DNA from: Nereocystis luetkeana
Lineage: Eukaryota > Sar > Phaeophyceae > Laminariales > Laminariaceae
Length of the DNA stretch: 64,000 nucleotides
Assembly: GCA_031213475.1 (NCBI GenBank)
Contig: JARUPZ010000020.1
Coordinates: 1,972,475 to 2,036,474, forward strand
Direction of reading: 5' to 3'
A model generated the notes under the pieces. It saw nothing but the letters and a program-made list of their open reading frames with translations. It made no database searches and was not told the DNA's origin. Below, piece by piece: positions 10,301-19,223 of this stretch (position 1 is its first letter; each line of letters begins with the position of its first letter). The position numbers were made by a program, and so were the translations under genes.

Positions 10301-13300
10301 GTTGTGTGTAGGCGTTTTCGCTCTCCACGTTGTCGAGAAAATCGGTTTCGAAATCCGTCGGAGGGGGTGTGTTCTCTTACCTGCTGTGCGGTAGAAACTC
10401 GAGTGAGTGAGTGAGTAGTTGGGCGCGGTGCCGGAGCTACCCTGCCACCGACCCTCACGCCTACCTCGAAGCCTTGCCTCCGCCTTCACCGCTACCCTGC
10501 CCCTTTCCTTGGCCCTGCAAAGGTGCACGGGATGGTCAAAACGGGGAAGGAAGCCCACGTTTATCACGCCCTCGCCCCTCAAGATCCGGAGGCTTTGACG
10601 GGCAGCCGAGCGGTCGCGCTCAAGATCTTCAAGACGACCTTGAACGAGTTCGGAAACCGAGCGGCGTATGTCGACGGGGATCCGAGGCGAGTAACCCCCC
10701 CCCCCCCCCCCCGCCGCCTGGTCGGTGAAAACCAGACGTGCTCCGTCCCGGCACTGTAGGGATGCGAGGGAATATATATATATATATACTTGAGTATGGT
10801 CAGATGACTACGGCCCTACATGGCATGAGTACACCCTCCCCCCCCCCCCGTCCACCGGCCTCCCCGGCTCCCCTACCCCTCCTCCCTTTCCTCTCCCTTT
10901 CACCTTTCCCCCTCCTCTCGTTATAGGTTGTGGTATCGGTCCGTTTTTTTTTATTTCTTCACGTTAGTGGTTGTTCGGGCAGAGTGGTTTTGTTGTAATA
11001 TGGGCGTGACGACGTCGCACGGTAATGTTACATTGTTCAACGGTATCGTGATGGGTTTTTTTTTTTTTGTGCTGGGCCCAACGGGTGGCAAACGCGCGCA
11101 TATGAAGCACGCTTTTTTTGGGTTGATTACAGCATCCCACATTAAAGCCTAGAGCTATTGAGTGGGCAGGATTTAACGACTCAATAACTACTCGGCAGGT
11201 GCCGTCAGCCAGATAACTGACTATCGTCTGAACGTCGGCTGGCTGGCTCGCGAAGCCGGCTGATGGCAAGCCGACTTGCCGACTTAAGCGAGCCCAACCT
11301 CGCCCCTCCCTTCTCGGACGAGGGGGTTCCCGCCCAGAAATGAACAAATGTAACCCGCATTCAGCAATCCTTCCTACAAGCATCGAAACCATCAATTCCT
11401 ATACCTCGTAATCGGCGCCTCCGGCGAACGACTACGTATGAATCCGCCTCAGCTCTAATGATAGTGGTGACTCAAGTCGTGCCGACTCACCGGTCTACCG
11501 AACAATCTCATGCAATGCCCCAAGCTATTCACCCAGGGTGCCACCCCCTTCCCCCCCCCGTCTCGAAAGCGGTGCGTGGTCAATGGCCAAAATGACGGAG
11601 GCAAGCAACAATACGATTACACCCCCCCCCCCCCGCCCCTCACCCCTATTTCTCCTCCTCCGAGTTTTTTCCGCATCCTAATATGATTTTTCTGGCGCAT
11701 GTGTCCGACTTCGTTTCCGCCTATCCCTATTATTTCAAACCAGGGTTAATCACGGGTCCGGTGATATACCTCGCGGGTCGAGCCGGGTCACCGATCCGTG
11801 AGAATTAGAAAATATCCCGGCCCGACCCGACCCGTGAGATTTCGAGAACTTCCCGACCCGACCCGTGGCCCGTGATGAGCCCTGATTTTATTTGAAGTGA
11901 CCTGATTTGTTTGAAGCCAAGCGCGTTGCTAGCTTGCACGGTCGTCTGACACATACCTGCTATATAGGGCATGCCTTACATTTCTGAGCTGGGTGGTGCC
12001 GGAGAGATGCTACTACAGAAATACCGAAGCCGGAGATTCACGCCGTCTCCCCGAAAATCTTCCGACTTTTTTTGTTTTTTGTTTTTTGTAGCCAGATTTC
12101 CTACTTGTTACCGAACGAAAAAGGTGTACACCACACGAATCCCAAGTAGTATTTTTTTTTCAAAATAATGGTTGACTTTCTCGAGGGGTTGACTTTTTTT
12201 TTTTTGCATCCGATTTTTTTAATTCCGCGTCCGAATCCACCCCGGCAAAACCAGGTACGGGCACATGAAGTTCAACAAGCAGAGCCGTCGCAAGATGTTC
12301 TCCGTGTGGGCGAAGAAAGAGCACCGCAATCTTATCCGGATGCACCGAGCGGGCTTGCCGTGCCCAGAGCCGATTGTTCAGCGGGAGCACACACTGGTGA
12401 TGTCCTTCGTCGGCACCGAACACTGGCCGGCCCCTCAGCTAAGGGAGGTGGACCTCTCCTCCTCGAACTGGCGCAGGTGTGTGTGTGTGTGTGTGTGTGT
12501 TTCGTTTGTTTTTAAATTGCTTTCGGAGTACTTCACCGTACCGAGTTGGCGCAGGTTTGGTGTATGCAGCTATTTGGAGCTTTGTTTGCATATTTTGGAG
12601 TACCGGAAGGGAGTACTTCACCGTACCGAGTTGGCGCAGGTTTGGTATATGCAGCTATTTGGAGCTTTGTTTGCATATTTTGGAGTACCGGAAGGGAGTA
12701 CTTCACCGTACCGAGTTGGCGCAGGTTTGGTATATGCAGCTATTTGGAGCTTTGTTTGCATATTCTGGAGTACCGGAAGGGAGTACTTCACCGTACCGAG
12801 TTGGCGCAGGTTTGGTGTATGCAGTTTAGCTTGGTTCGTCTGCATTTATTTGGAGCTTTGTTTGCGTATTTTGGAGTACCGGAAGGGAGTACTTCGCCGT
12901 ACCGAGTTGGCGCAGGTTTGGTATATGCAGTATAGCTTGGTTCGTCTGCATTTATTTGGAGCTTTGTTTGCGTATTTTGGAGTACCGGAAGGGAGTACTT
13001 CACCGTACCGAGTTGGCGCAGGTTTGGTATATGCAGTTTAGCTTGGTTCGTCTGCATTTATTTGGAGCTTTGTTTGCGTATTTTGGAGTACCGGAAGGGA
13101 GTACTTCGCCGTACCGAGTTGGCGCAGGTTTGGTATATGCAGTAGCTTGGTTCGTCTGCATTTATTTGGAGCTTTGTTTGCTTATTTTGGAGTACCGGAA
13201 GGGAGTACTTCGCCGTACCGAGTTGGCGCAGGTTTGGTATATGCAGTATAGCTTGGTTCGTCTGCATTTATTTGGAGCTTTGTTTGCTTATTTTGGAGTA

Positions 13301-15603
13301 CCGGAAGGGAGTACTTCGCCGTACCGAGTTGGCGCAGGTTTGGTATATGCAGTAGCTTGGTTCGTCTGCATTTATTTGGAGCTTTGTTTGCATATTTTGG
13401 AGTACCCCAACCAGTACCCCAATCCCACCCCCATCCCCTCCCCACGCCAACCGCCAACCCCCCACGCATTGCCGATCTGGCTCTTTCTGTCCCTCCGTTG
13501 GCTGCTGTAGGTGCTACGCTCAGGTGTTGGAACTGGCCCGTTTGATGTTTCTCAAGTGCCGCCTGGTGCACGCCGACCTGTCCGAGTACAACGTGCTCTA
13601 CCACGACAAGGTGTGCTACATGCTGGTGTGCTATTGTACGGCGATTTCAGTTCAAGGTTACACCCGTAAAGCGTTTTTCGCACGTCTCACAGATCAGACC
13701 AGATCATCTGGCATATCAGATCATCTAACAGATCAGATCATCTGACAGATCAGATCATATCAGATCAGATCCCCATGTCATGATATAGATCATTAGGAGC
13801 AGATATGTTCCGGATTTCTATCGGTGTACTACATGACGCAGCCATAGACGGAGGTACGGGAAATGGTCTTGTACCGATGTGTTTCGCTGGTGTGATACAG
13901 GACAAGGTGTTTGAATGTATGGCAACATGGTGCACGCGGATTTTATCGGAGTATCAATGTGGTTTGCCCCATGTCTAGGTGCGGGAAGCTGTCTTGGGCT
14001 GGGCTGGTTGGAGTGTACCTTTTTCTGGCCGCGAATATAGTACCCGTGAAGGGTATGATTTGAACACCAAATGGTTACTATATTCCCGGTCAGAGTGGTA
14101 CTTGACTATAAACACAAACCCTAGGCCCGACCGCCTGGGATTTTTTCTTAGAATGAACAAGTCATTAGGCGTTAGCGTGTGGGGCTGGGCCAGATCGTAA
14201 AAACGCCCCTTACCGCCGGTTCTACATCCCAACCGCCGCTATTTTCGGCTGGTTTGTTCGTGGGGTTTGGTTGTCGGGGGGGGGGGGTACTCATGTCATG
14301 CATGTGCATCGGAGGGGGGGGGGGGGGGGCGTACTTATTTGTTGCTTGCCTTATTCGTGAGACCATTGACCACGCATCCCTTTCGAGATCGGGCACCACT
14401 CGTAATAGAGACACCTCTAACAGTTGGGCGCTCATTACGTTGTTTTCATTTATTGGGGGGGGGGGGGGGGGGGGGCAGGTGTGCTACGTGATCGATGTCG
14501 GGCAAGCAGTCGACACGGGGCACTCCAAGGCTCGAGAGTATCTCTCCCGCGACCTTGCAGTCGTCGGAGAGTTCTTCCGCAAAAAAGGCGTTACCGGCTG
14601 CCTAAGCGCACACGCCGCTGAGGAGTTCGTCGTCAGATACCGAGGCCCTTCCGAGCAAGGGGTCCGGGGGGTGGAGGTGGGGGGGATGCAAGAGGTCGGC
14701 GAGGGCGAGGGAGGGGACGGGCTGGACAGCCCCCCGTCAGGGGTGGAAGTAGTAACGCGGGTGAGTTTTAGTTTTGTTTGTGTAGTGTTCCAAAGCATAC
14801 ATCAAGGTCAACCCTTCCCCGTCATTGGGGGAGAAGATGCTGGGGGGGGAGGGGGGGGGGGGTGGTCGGGGGGGGGGGGCTACTCATTTGTTGCTTGCCT
14901 TAGTCATTTGACCATTGACCACGCATCCCTTTCGAGACGGAGCGCCGTTCCTACTCCTGATAGAGACACCTCCAACAATTGGGCGCTCATTACGTTGTTT
15001 CCATATATTACATGGAAACTTTTTGCTAATCTGGTGGGGGGGGGGGGGGAACTGGACTGTCCCTCTTTGGGCACTCAACTGGTGATTCGGATGAGTTAGG
15101 TCTACGTGTGTTTCATTTTTCGAAGCATAAGATTTGATTATTCTGTGAATCCTACCCCCCCCTCCCTCCCCCCTCCCGGCTTTCCTTCACCCCCGGATCT
15201 CCCTGACTCCTGCCTGCCTGCCGCCCGCCCGCTTGCCCCGCCTTCTCCCCCGGGTGTCCTTGCGTGCGTGGCGATTCAGCTCATGGAAACCTTGGCGGAT
15301 GAGGTCGAGGGGACTCTTGAGTTGGCATGCCTTCAGGCGGAGCCTTGGGCCGCGCGATCATCATCGAAGCGATCAAACCGCGTTTATGATGATGATGATG
15401 AGGAGGATAATGATGATGATGGTGATGGCGATGATGATGACGATGATGATGATGATGATGATGTTGATGATGGTGGGGATGATGAGGATAAAGGTGGTGG
15501 TGGTGGCGGCGGTGGTGGTGGTAGCGGTAAGGTGGCGCTGAGCGAACGGGAACGCGAGAGGACGTCCGCTGAGAAGGAGGCACTGAAAGCCGGAATTTTC
15601 TGA
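4178..15603 (+). CDS. RIOK3-type atypical serine kinase with added UBA-like domain (nine exons)
   Basis: This spliced gene encodes about 784 aa; exons are listed below. Seen: an N-terminal segment SLLDVQSEQLAVKLQKEA like that of animal RIOK3; a UBA-like domain at about residues 115-160; a region ending KHDAVICGR; the nucleotide-binding loop TGKEAHVYHA (about 428-437); Lys455 in ALKIFKTTLNEF; the catalytic loop HADLSEYN with Asp572 and Asn577; and the metal-binding IDVGQAV with Asp589. Animal RIOK3 has KHD..CGR, TTLNEF and HADLSEYN at the same places, so RIOK3 fits better than RIOK1 or RIOK2. RIO kinases act on 40S ribosome maturation and quality control in the cytoplasm. The length exceeds the roughly 520 aa of animal RIOK3 because of the UBA domain, low-complexity stretches and an acidic tail. 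Phases agree at all eight introns; one intron appears to be GC-AG. Confidence 0.93.
4790..5010 (-). repeat. Family D dispersed repeat
   Basis: About 200 bp matches 23655-23875 in opposite orientation (shared word AGATCCGGGGTCACATAGCA). The poly-T run at about 4797 corresponds to the poly-A tail of the other copy, so it looks like a poly-A retroposon. It lies in intron 1 of the RIOK3-like gene. Confidence 0.8.
5494..5581 (+). mobile_element. M2 MITE
   Basis: TTTTAGCACCGCAGTCCCG to ACTGCGGTACTAAATGGGTTAA. The right TTAA is present; the left is TTAT-like. Intron 1 of the RIOK3-like gene. Confidence 0.8.
5741..6040 (+). CDS. RIOK3-like exon 2 (UBA-like domain)
   Basis: The exon runs from TCCTCCGCAG|AAGAAC to TTGAAG|GTGAGG, phase 0 at both ends, 100 codons. 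Residues 41-85 of the exon have the UBA pattern LVGMGIEEGWAAAALRR, then GGSDVSRSVDFCFSH. A Ser/Thr-rich linker precedes it. Animal RIOK3 has no UBA domain at this place. Confidence 0.85.
6107..6165 (-). repeat. Family A fragment with poly-G/poly-C end
   Basis: A G-run followed by GTACTCACATCATGCATGGG and CCGTAGTCGT is the reverse complement of the 3' end of family A. Confidence 0.7.
6697..6790 (+). repeat. Family B repeat
   Basis: GTACTCATTGGTTGCTTGCC, then GACCATTAACCGCGCACCCC and CTCGAGACGGAG. It matches the copies at 14330 and 14880 and is bounded by G-runs. Confidence 0.75.
6785..7045 (-). mobile_element. Family A SINE-like repeat, near full length
   Basis: The reverse complement carries all blocks of family A in order: GTCATCCATACGC, CCGCCTGACGAGCGGTTC, GCAAGCAAG, GGTGAAAGCCCGACGT, GACTACGG and a terminal C-run. 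Comparable blocks occur at 21225, 38565 and 43548. Intron 2 of the RIOK3-like gene. Confidence 0.75.
7185..7240 (+). repeat. Family A 3' fragment with poly-C
   Basis: CATACGACGACGGCCATGCA, then TGATATTGAGTA and a C-run. It is followed by about 170 bases of C/CCT-rich DNA that serves as the pyrimidine tract for exon 3. Confidence 0.7.
7415..7917 (+). CDS. RIOK3-like exon 3
   Basis: Opens at AACGTTAG|CCGGAT and closes at TGGCCG|GTTGGT, phase 2. DMAFALALEEEEKRVFEARR matches the helical N-terminal segment of animal RIOK3; an acidic/Gly-rich linker follows and it ends in VVSKHDAVICG, where the RIOK3 family has KHD..CGR. The acidic and Gly-rich parts vary and align with nothing. Confidence 0.88.
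8141..8225 (+). repeat. Poly-C tract upstream of exon 4
   Basis: Runs of up to about 24 C interrupted by single T or G. It lies 45 bases before the exon 4 acceptor and may act as its pyrimidine tract. Confidence 0.8.
8270..8507 (+). CDS. RIOK3-like exon 4
   Basis: GAGGACAG|GATGAAC to TTGGAG|GTGCGG. RLGNRTFNSLKRDI and VMDPRTRLLVFKMVNAG match the conserved RIOK3 lead-in to the kinase domain. One base completes the Arg codon shared with exon 3; the end is phase 0. Confidence 0.92.
8565..8630 (-). repeat. Family A 3' fragment
   Basis: A G-run, then GTGCTCGATCTCATGCATGG and CCGTAGTCGTATGGCTATAG: the reverse complement of the family A 3' end. Confidence 0.75.
8690..9013. other. Unassigned coding-like island in intron 4
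   Basis: On the minus strand, about 8700-8840 reads NMPKRQWYQQPVLIF and continues RELWAKLTVDTKLGRG. On the plus strand, 8928-9013 reads HFYNKNLGYEAFPPDMVQLR and ends at a donor-like GTG|GTAAGG. Neither matches RIOK3 and I recognise no family. They could be relics of a transposon gene. Confidence 0.3.
9410..10190 (+). repeat. Tandem repeat array, unit about 75 bp
   Basis: About ten diverged units share CGATACTGGAGCTAGAAACC and CCCGGGTAAA-type words and end ACACGTACTTGG. Unit lengths vary. It occupies the middle of intron 4 of the RIOK3-like gene. Confidence 0.9.
10523..10686 (+). CDS. RIOK3-like exon 5 (nucleotide-binding loop)
   Basis: TGCAAAG|GTGCAC, phase 0, encodes VHGMVKTGKEAHVYHA and, after a short loop, VALKIFKTTLNEFGNRAAY, the RIO subdomain I/II region. 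For the frame to continue into exon 6 it must end CCGAG|GCGAGT, a GC donor. A GT donor four bases later breaks the frame. Confidence 0.9.
10705..10850 (+). repeat. Family A repeat with TA expansion
   Basis: CCTGGTCGGTGAAAACCAGA, then GTGCTCCGTCCCGGCACTGT, a TATATA insert and GACTACGGCCCTACATGGCA, ending in C-runs. It starts 19 bases after the exon 5 donor. Confidence 0.8.
11555..11645 (-). repeat. Family B repeat
   Basis: CCCGTCTCGAAAGCGGTGCG, then GGTCAATGG and GGCAAGCAACA: family B reversed, with poly-C at both ends. Intron 5. Confidence 0.65.
12255..12476 (+). CDS. RIOK3-like exon 6
   Basis: AAAACCAG|GTACGG to TGGCGCAG|GTGTGT, phase 2. It encodes HMKFNKQSRRKMFSVWAKKE, then NLIRMHRAGLPCPEPI and HTLVMSFVG, the hinge of RIO kinases. 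A GT microsatellite starts exactly at the donor. Confidence 0.93.
12527..13405 (+). repeat. Minisatellite, nine units of about 85 or 105 bp
   Basis: Three to four 85-bp units come first, followed by units of 104-106 bp that carry an extra TAGCTTGGTTCGTCTGCATT block. Every unit contains GAGTTGGCGCAGGTTTGG, which resembles the exon 6 donor GAACTGGCGCAG|GTGTGT. The array is open in several frames, which creates long spurious reading frames. Confidence 0.95.
13511..13610 (+). CDS. RIOK3-like exon 7 (catalytic loop)
   Basis: GCTGTAG|GTGCTAC to GACAAG|GTGTGC, phase 0. It encodes RLVHADLSEYNVLYHDK, with catalytic Asp572 and Asn577 of the assembled protein. Confidence 0.95.
13685..13775 (+). repeat. 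GATCAGATCATCT tandem repeat
   Basis: Short units of CAGATCAGATCAT with small changes, in intron 7. They resemble the GATC-rich end of family F. Confidence 0.8.
14265..14460 (+). repeat. Family A fragment plus family B repeat between G-runs
   Basis: GTACTCATGTCATGCATGTG (A, reversed) is followed by a G-run and then family B from CGTACTTATTTGTTGCTTGC to GCTCATTACGTTGTTTTCAT. G-runs separate and close the blocks. Confidence 0.75.
14479..14760 (+). CDS. RIOK3-like exon 8 (metal-binding motif)
   Basis: 21 G then CAG|GTGTGC to ACGCGG|GTGAGT, phase 0. VCYVIDVGQAVDTGHSKARE, then YLSRDLAVVGEFFRKKGV, corresponds to the RIO IDVSQSV region and following helix. Here the motif is IDVGQAV. The C-terminal half is Gly/Glu-rich and unaligned. 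Confidence 0.93.
14870..15010 (+). repeat. Family B repeat
   Basis: GGCTACTCATTTGTTGCTTG to GGGCGCTCATTACGTTGTTT, closely matching the copy 540 bases upstream. G-runs flank it. Intron 8. Confidence 0.8.
15280..15603 (+). CDS. RIOK3-like exon 9 (C-terminus)
   Basis: GCGATTCAG|CTCATGG to the TGA at 15601. LMETLADEVEGTLELACLQ fits the final helix of RIO kinases; a GAT microsatellite encoding poly-Asp, a Gly run and a charged end follow. Confidence 0.88.
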   Translation, partial: LMETLADEVEGTLELACLQAEPWAARSSSKRSNRVYDDDDEEDNDDDGDGDDDDDDDDDDDVDDGGDDEDKGGGGGGGGGGSGKVALSERERERTSAEKEALKAGIF

Positions 15604-16439
15604 CGATAGGGAATTTTATTAGGAATTTCCTAGGGAGTGTTCTGGGATTTTTCTCGGAAAATTGTGAAACACTTGCCACACGGAAATGAGCAAAGGTCAT
15701 AAGAAAAGTTGAGTATTTTAGTAGTGGGGGAGGGGAGGGGGCGGAGGGCTTTGTTTTTTTTGGTAAGAGAGGAAATCTTCCGGGGGTTGTTTTGAATTTT
15801 CCGGGAATATTTTTTTTTATTTTCTGAAGAAAGGTTACGGGGCGTCGGAACAATATGTATAATCTAGTAGGGGGTGGAGGGAGACGAGGTATCGACGCGT
15901 GTTGACTGTGATTATCGAGTTAGGAAAGCGAGACTCTCCCTTAGGGAGAGCTGCGTACAGCAGAAGCAAGATTGTACTCGTCTCGGGTTTTTTTAAGAGA
16001 ATGAGAGTTGTTTTGCACACGAGCATTAGCACAGTAGTATTTGGTCGGTGGAAAATATTGGTACTCGTACGTATTTTAGTCGTTTTTTTTGTCGCGGGAG
16101 ATAACAAAATAAAAAGTGCTGTTGTAATAGTATTTATGCCCTGCTCATTGGATATTCTGACGATCGTTAGCAGACGCCGAGGAGAGCCAACCGCGCGGCT
16201 GGTCCCGTCCCGCGCCATAAATTATTGTCAATCTTTGGGAGTATCATGAGATGATACGAGTACATACTAGCGGTCCCGGCTAGAGTGTACGGTTCGCTCA
16301 TGCATAGATTTTTTTGCGCAAAATTTGCTGTTTCTGGAGGCTTGATAACAGTCCCTACCTAGAAAACGCCTCCATAATCCACAGTTTCCTGTGGTCTTCT
16401 ATTCTGTAGGTCCAAACGTGTCTGTATGTGGCCCTTTAT

Positions 16440-16585
16440 CCAATACTTCCGCACGTCGGACATATGTTCGATTCCCACAGTTCATGATCTTGTACGATCT
16501 GTATTATCTAGCTCATGTTGCCGAGTGGGACCAGGTACTCTGCATTATCTCGCACATGTTTCCTGGTGTGGATCTGTACTAACAA
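16440..16585 (+). repeat. Family F repeat fragment
   Basis: ATGATCTTGTACGATCTG, CTAGCTCATGTTGCCG and CACATGTTTCCTGG match blocks at 50690 and 52670. Confidence 0.65.
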
Positions 16586-17039
16586 TATTTACTATTAAAA
16601 TGAAATATCTTCGGAAAGTTTTGGCTGTTTTTGCCAGTAAAAAATACTCACCAGCCAGAAACTTGATGCGACTCCGTATACGATTTTCTTGTCTATACCC
16701 GCAGTGCCCTTCTCTCTCTCCTGCATGGGCGAGTTCAACACTCGCTCTCTCTCGTACGCGTTTGTATCCCCTTACCAAACATGCCTTCCGCACGTTTATT
16801 GAGCTAAGGTTAAATCCCGCTCAGCAAACCCCACATTTCCCCCTGGCTTTCTACGTTCATGTTTCACGTCTCCTTGTCCTTGAAAGACAGTATTTTGCTC
16901 CATTCTGTTGCGCGACAGTTATTTCCGCTAATGGGTAGTCTACAGCAATTTCTGCTTCGAAGTCCGAGGCCCATGATTGTGTACAACAAAGCTGTAGTAA
17001 GTAGCACGAGGACAGCAATACGCGTGCAAGTTATCCTTG

Positions 17040-17100
17040 GCGGACGAAACTATCACACGCGCGATCGAAGTATCGCACACAGCTGTCAAACATTGGTTTG
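17040..17100 (-). repeat. Family G fragment
   Basis: CGCGCGATCGAAGTATCGCA and CACAGCTG match the reversed family G block at 48255. Confidence 0.55.
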
Positions 17101-18764
17101 TTCGAGAAGCGCCATAATAATAATCACCGAGCTAAGAGTCAGCGCTGACTACTGGGTTGGCACTCGACAGCTGCGGAGTATTACGAGAAGAGAGAGTTCC
17201 GTGCTTCTGTCAGGAGTCAATCTGGAGTCAACCACGCTTTCCTGTGCCAGGTGCATCTATACCTCCAGCGATTAATCAACAGCAGTTGTTTCGACGATAA
17301 ATAAGGTGGTTAGCGCAGACAATATGGGGTGTTTGTAGAGTAAATCGAGAGTGGATAACACCTTCGATATCGGCTAGGGAGAAAGCTTTCGCTATGTATT
17401 TGTGGAAACCCTTCTTAATTTTTTCCCATCACTATATTGAGAAAATATCAAAGGGAATTCCAGAACACATGGATCAGGAATTTTCCACGAAAGCTCTTGC
17501 CCGAAGTTTACCTGAAAATTCAACGGTTTTTCGGAGAAAATTATTTGAAAACAAGCCTGCTCACAGAGCTGAATCTACGCATTCTTCGTAATAGAATGGG
17601 TGCTCCGTCTCCCGAAAAAAATGTAGACGCCTGGCATTGGTTGCGGGCGAGGGCCACGCCCGACATGCAATGTGAAGTGCTATGTGCGCACGCAAATCTT
17701 GAGAAGGGCAATGCCTAGCGGGTCCTCAGCCGCACCGAGCGGCAGCCTGTCGCACTACGTCGGTAGTCTGCGGCTAGAGGAGGGAGGACGCACGCTTCAC
17801 TGTATGCGTTGCCAGCTAGCTGCTCATCATCACATGTAGGACGTACGTGACGAGAGAGAAGGAAAAACACGAAATGTCCGGGCGAAACACCGACCGGGAC
17901 AGACCATGTGTGTGGCATGTGGCGCAGGCACGGATGCGGAAGATAGCAGCAGTCGATAGGACGGTCCCTGCTGTGGCTCAGATAGATCTGTCCGATGTTC
18001 GTTCCCAGGAGAGTGCGGGCGTGTTGTGGAGTGCGCGGGGGTGGGGACGTGTTGCTGTGTGGGGAGTGGGGGGAGTGGGGAGTCGGGGGCAGCGAAAACA
18101 ACTGTGGCTTGGAGGTCGCAGGGTCAAGGATCAACTTCCACCGGAGGGGCCCCCTTGCAGGATTTACAACGACCGTGTTCGCGTGATGGAATGGTTCCGG
18201 TTCAATCATAGTTACGACATCTTATATTCATACAAAAAAAACATGCGCACAAGACGAAACCACAAACTACCCCAACCCAAAATACAAAATACAACAACAG
18301 ATGTTTCAAAAACCTTCCGCCGTGTACAAACTGTTGTACAGAGTAGTAGGTAAGTAGGCCATCAAATTCAGCAGGAACACAATCTGAGCTACAGTGCGCA
18401 TACATCGTGGGCTCCTCTCAGCGTGCTCTCCGGTGTCCACACTCATAGAATGGCACCAGCCGCCGATGTGCCCAGCGAGCAGAGTGCAGCGTGCAGAGTG
18501 CGAGCTGCATACCTTTGCTTCAAAAAGCGGGTTCTCGAAAAGAACCCCAAAGCCTCACTATTTCGTAGAACTCCATCTGGTGTAAAACCGCAGGATCCTC
18601 AGCAAACAACCCACAGACTGCGCCTCCGCCCCCCGCCGCTCTCGAAGCCGCACGGAGACAGAAACGCCACGGCAGAGAGAACCGTGCCCTCGGCAACAAC
18701 AGTGAGCGCGGCCCCCTGCCCCCGAGACAGCACAGGTGGTCCTTTTGTCTCATCGCAACCGAAC

Positions 18765-19223
18765 ATGGACGTCACAGACAATCCCGTTGTGCGGGCTCTT
18801 CTACGCGAAGTGCTCCAAACCGGGCAAAAGGTCATCGCCATCCTCAAGGGTAGCTTGCTCACCGTCTGCTGCGCCGCGACCCGGGCCGTACTATTTTTGT
18901 ACGACCTCACGCGCGTGCCCCGCCAGTGGGTCGGGCACTGGTGGGCCTTTGCTTTCGACTGGGTCGTCGGGCACGCGGGCAACGGGCGGACGGGCGGAAG
19001 AGGACCGAACTTTCTGACGATGGGCCATGATGACCGCCCGCGGGAGGCCGAGAACAACATGCAAGCCGTGGAAGAAGGGCTTCATCGCGCGGCCGAGGCA
19101 GAGAACCCGTCACGGGCGGCAACCGCATCACCCTCTCGGGAGCAGAGGCAGCGGCAGTGCGGCAACCTGTTCGAGACGAGCACCCGCGGCGTCGTCTCCC
19201 GCGTCACAGCGGCGGGCAACGAG
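18765..19223 (+). CDS. Protein kinase exon 1 (N-terminal, hydrophobic segment)
   Basis: MDVTDNPVVRALLREV opens the exon, followed by the hydrophobic stretch and a Trp-rich WVGHWWAFAFDWVVGH. It ends at AACGAG|GTGATC, phase 0, matching exon 2. An in-frame ATG at 18423 would add 114 residues. Confidence 0.65.

Larger units (their letters stand above)
15604..18764. other. Intergenic region between the two kinase genes
   Basis: No exon with a recognisable motif. The first part is AT-rich with GGGAATTTTC-type words and is probably the RIOK3-like 3' UTR. Parts of families G (about 17040) and F (about 16440) are present. The frame of exon 1 of the next gene stays open upstream to about 18423, so its true start may be earlier than given. 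Confidence 0.5.

Noticed and set aside
12265-13041. A 258-residue protein running from RIOK3-like exon 6 into repeats
   Set aside because: Conserved sequence stops at the exon 6 donor; the rest is the minisatellite, open in several frames.
12527-13405. A CRISPR-like array
   Set aside because: Repeats are head to tail with no unique spacers, inside an intron of a eukaryotic gene.
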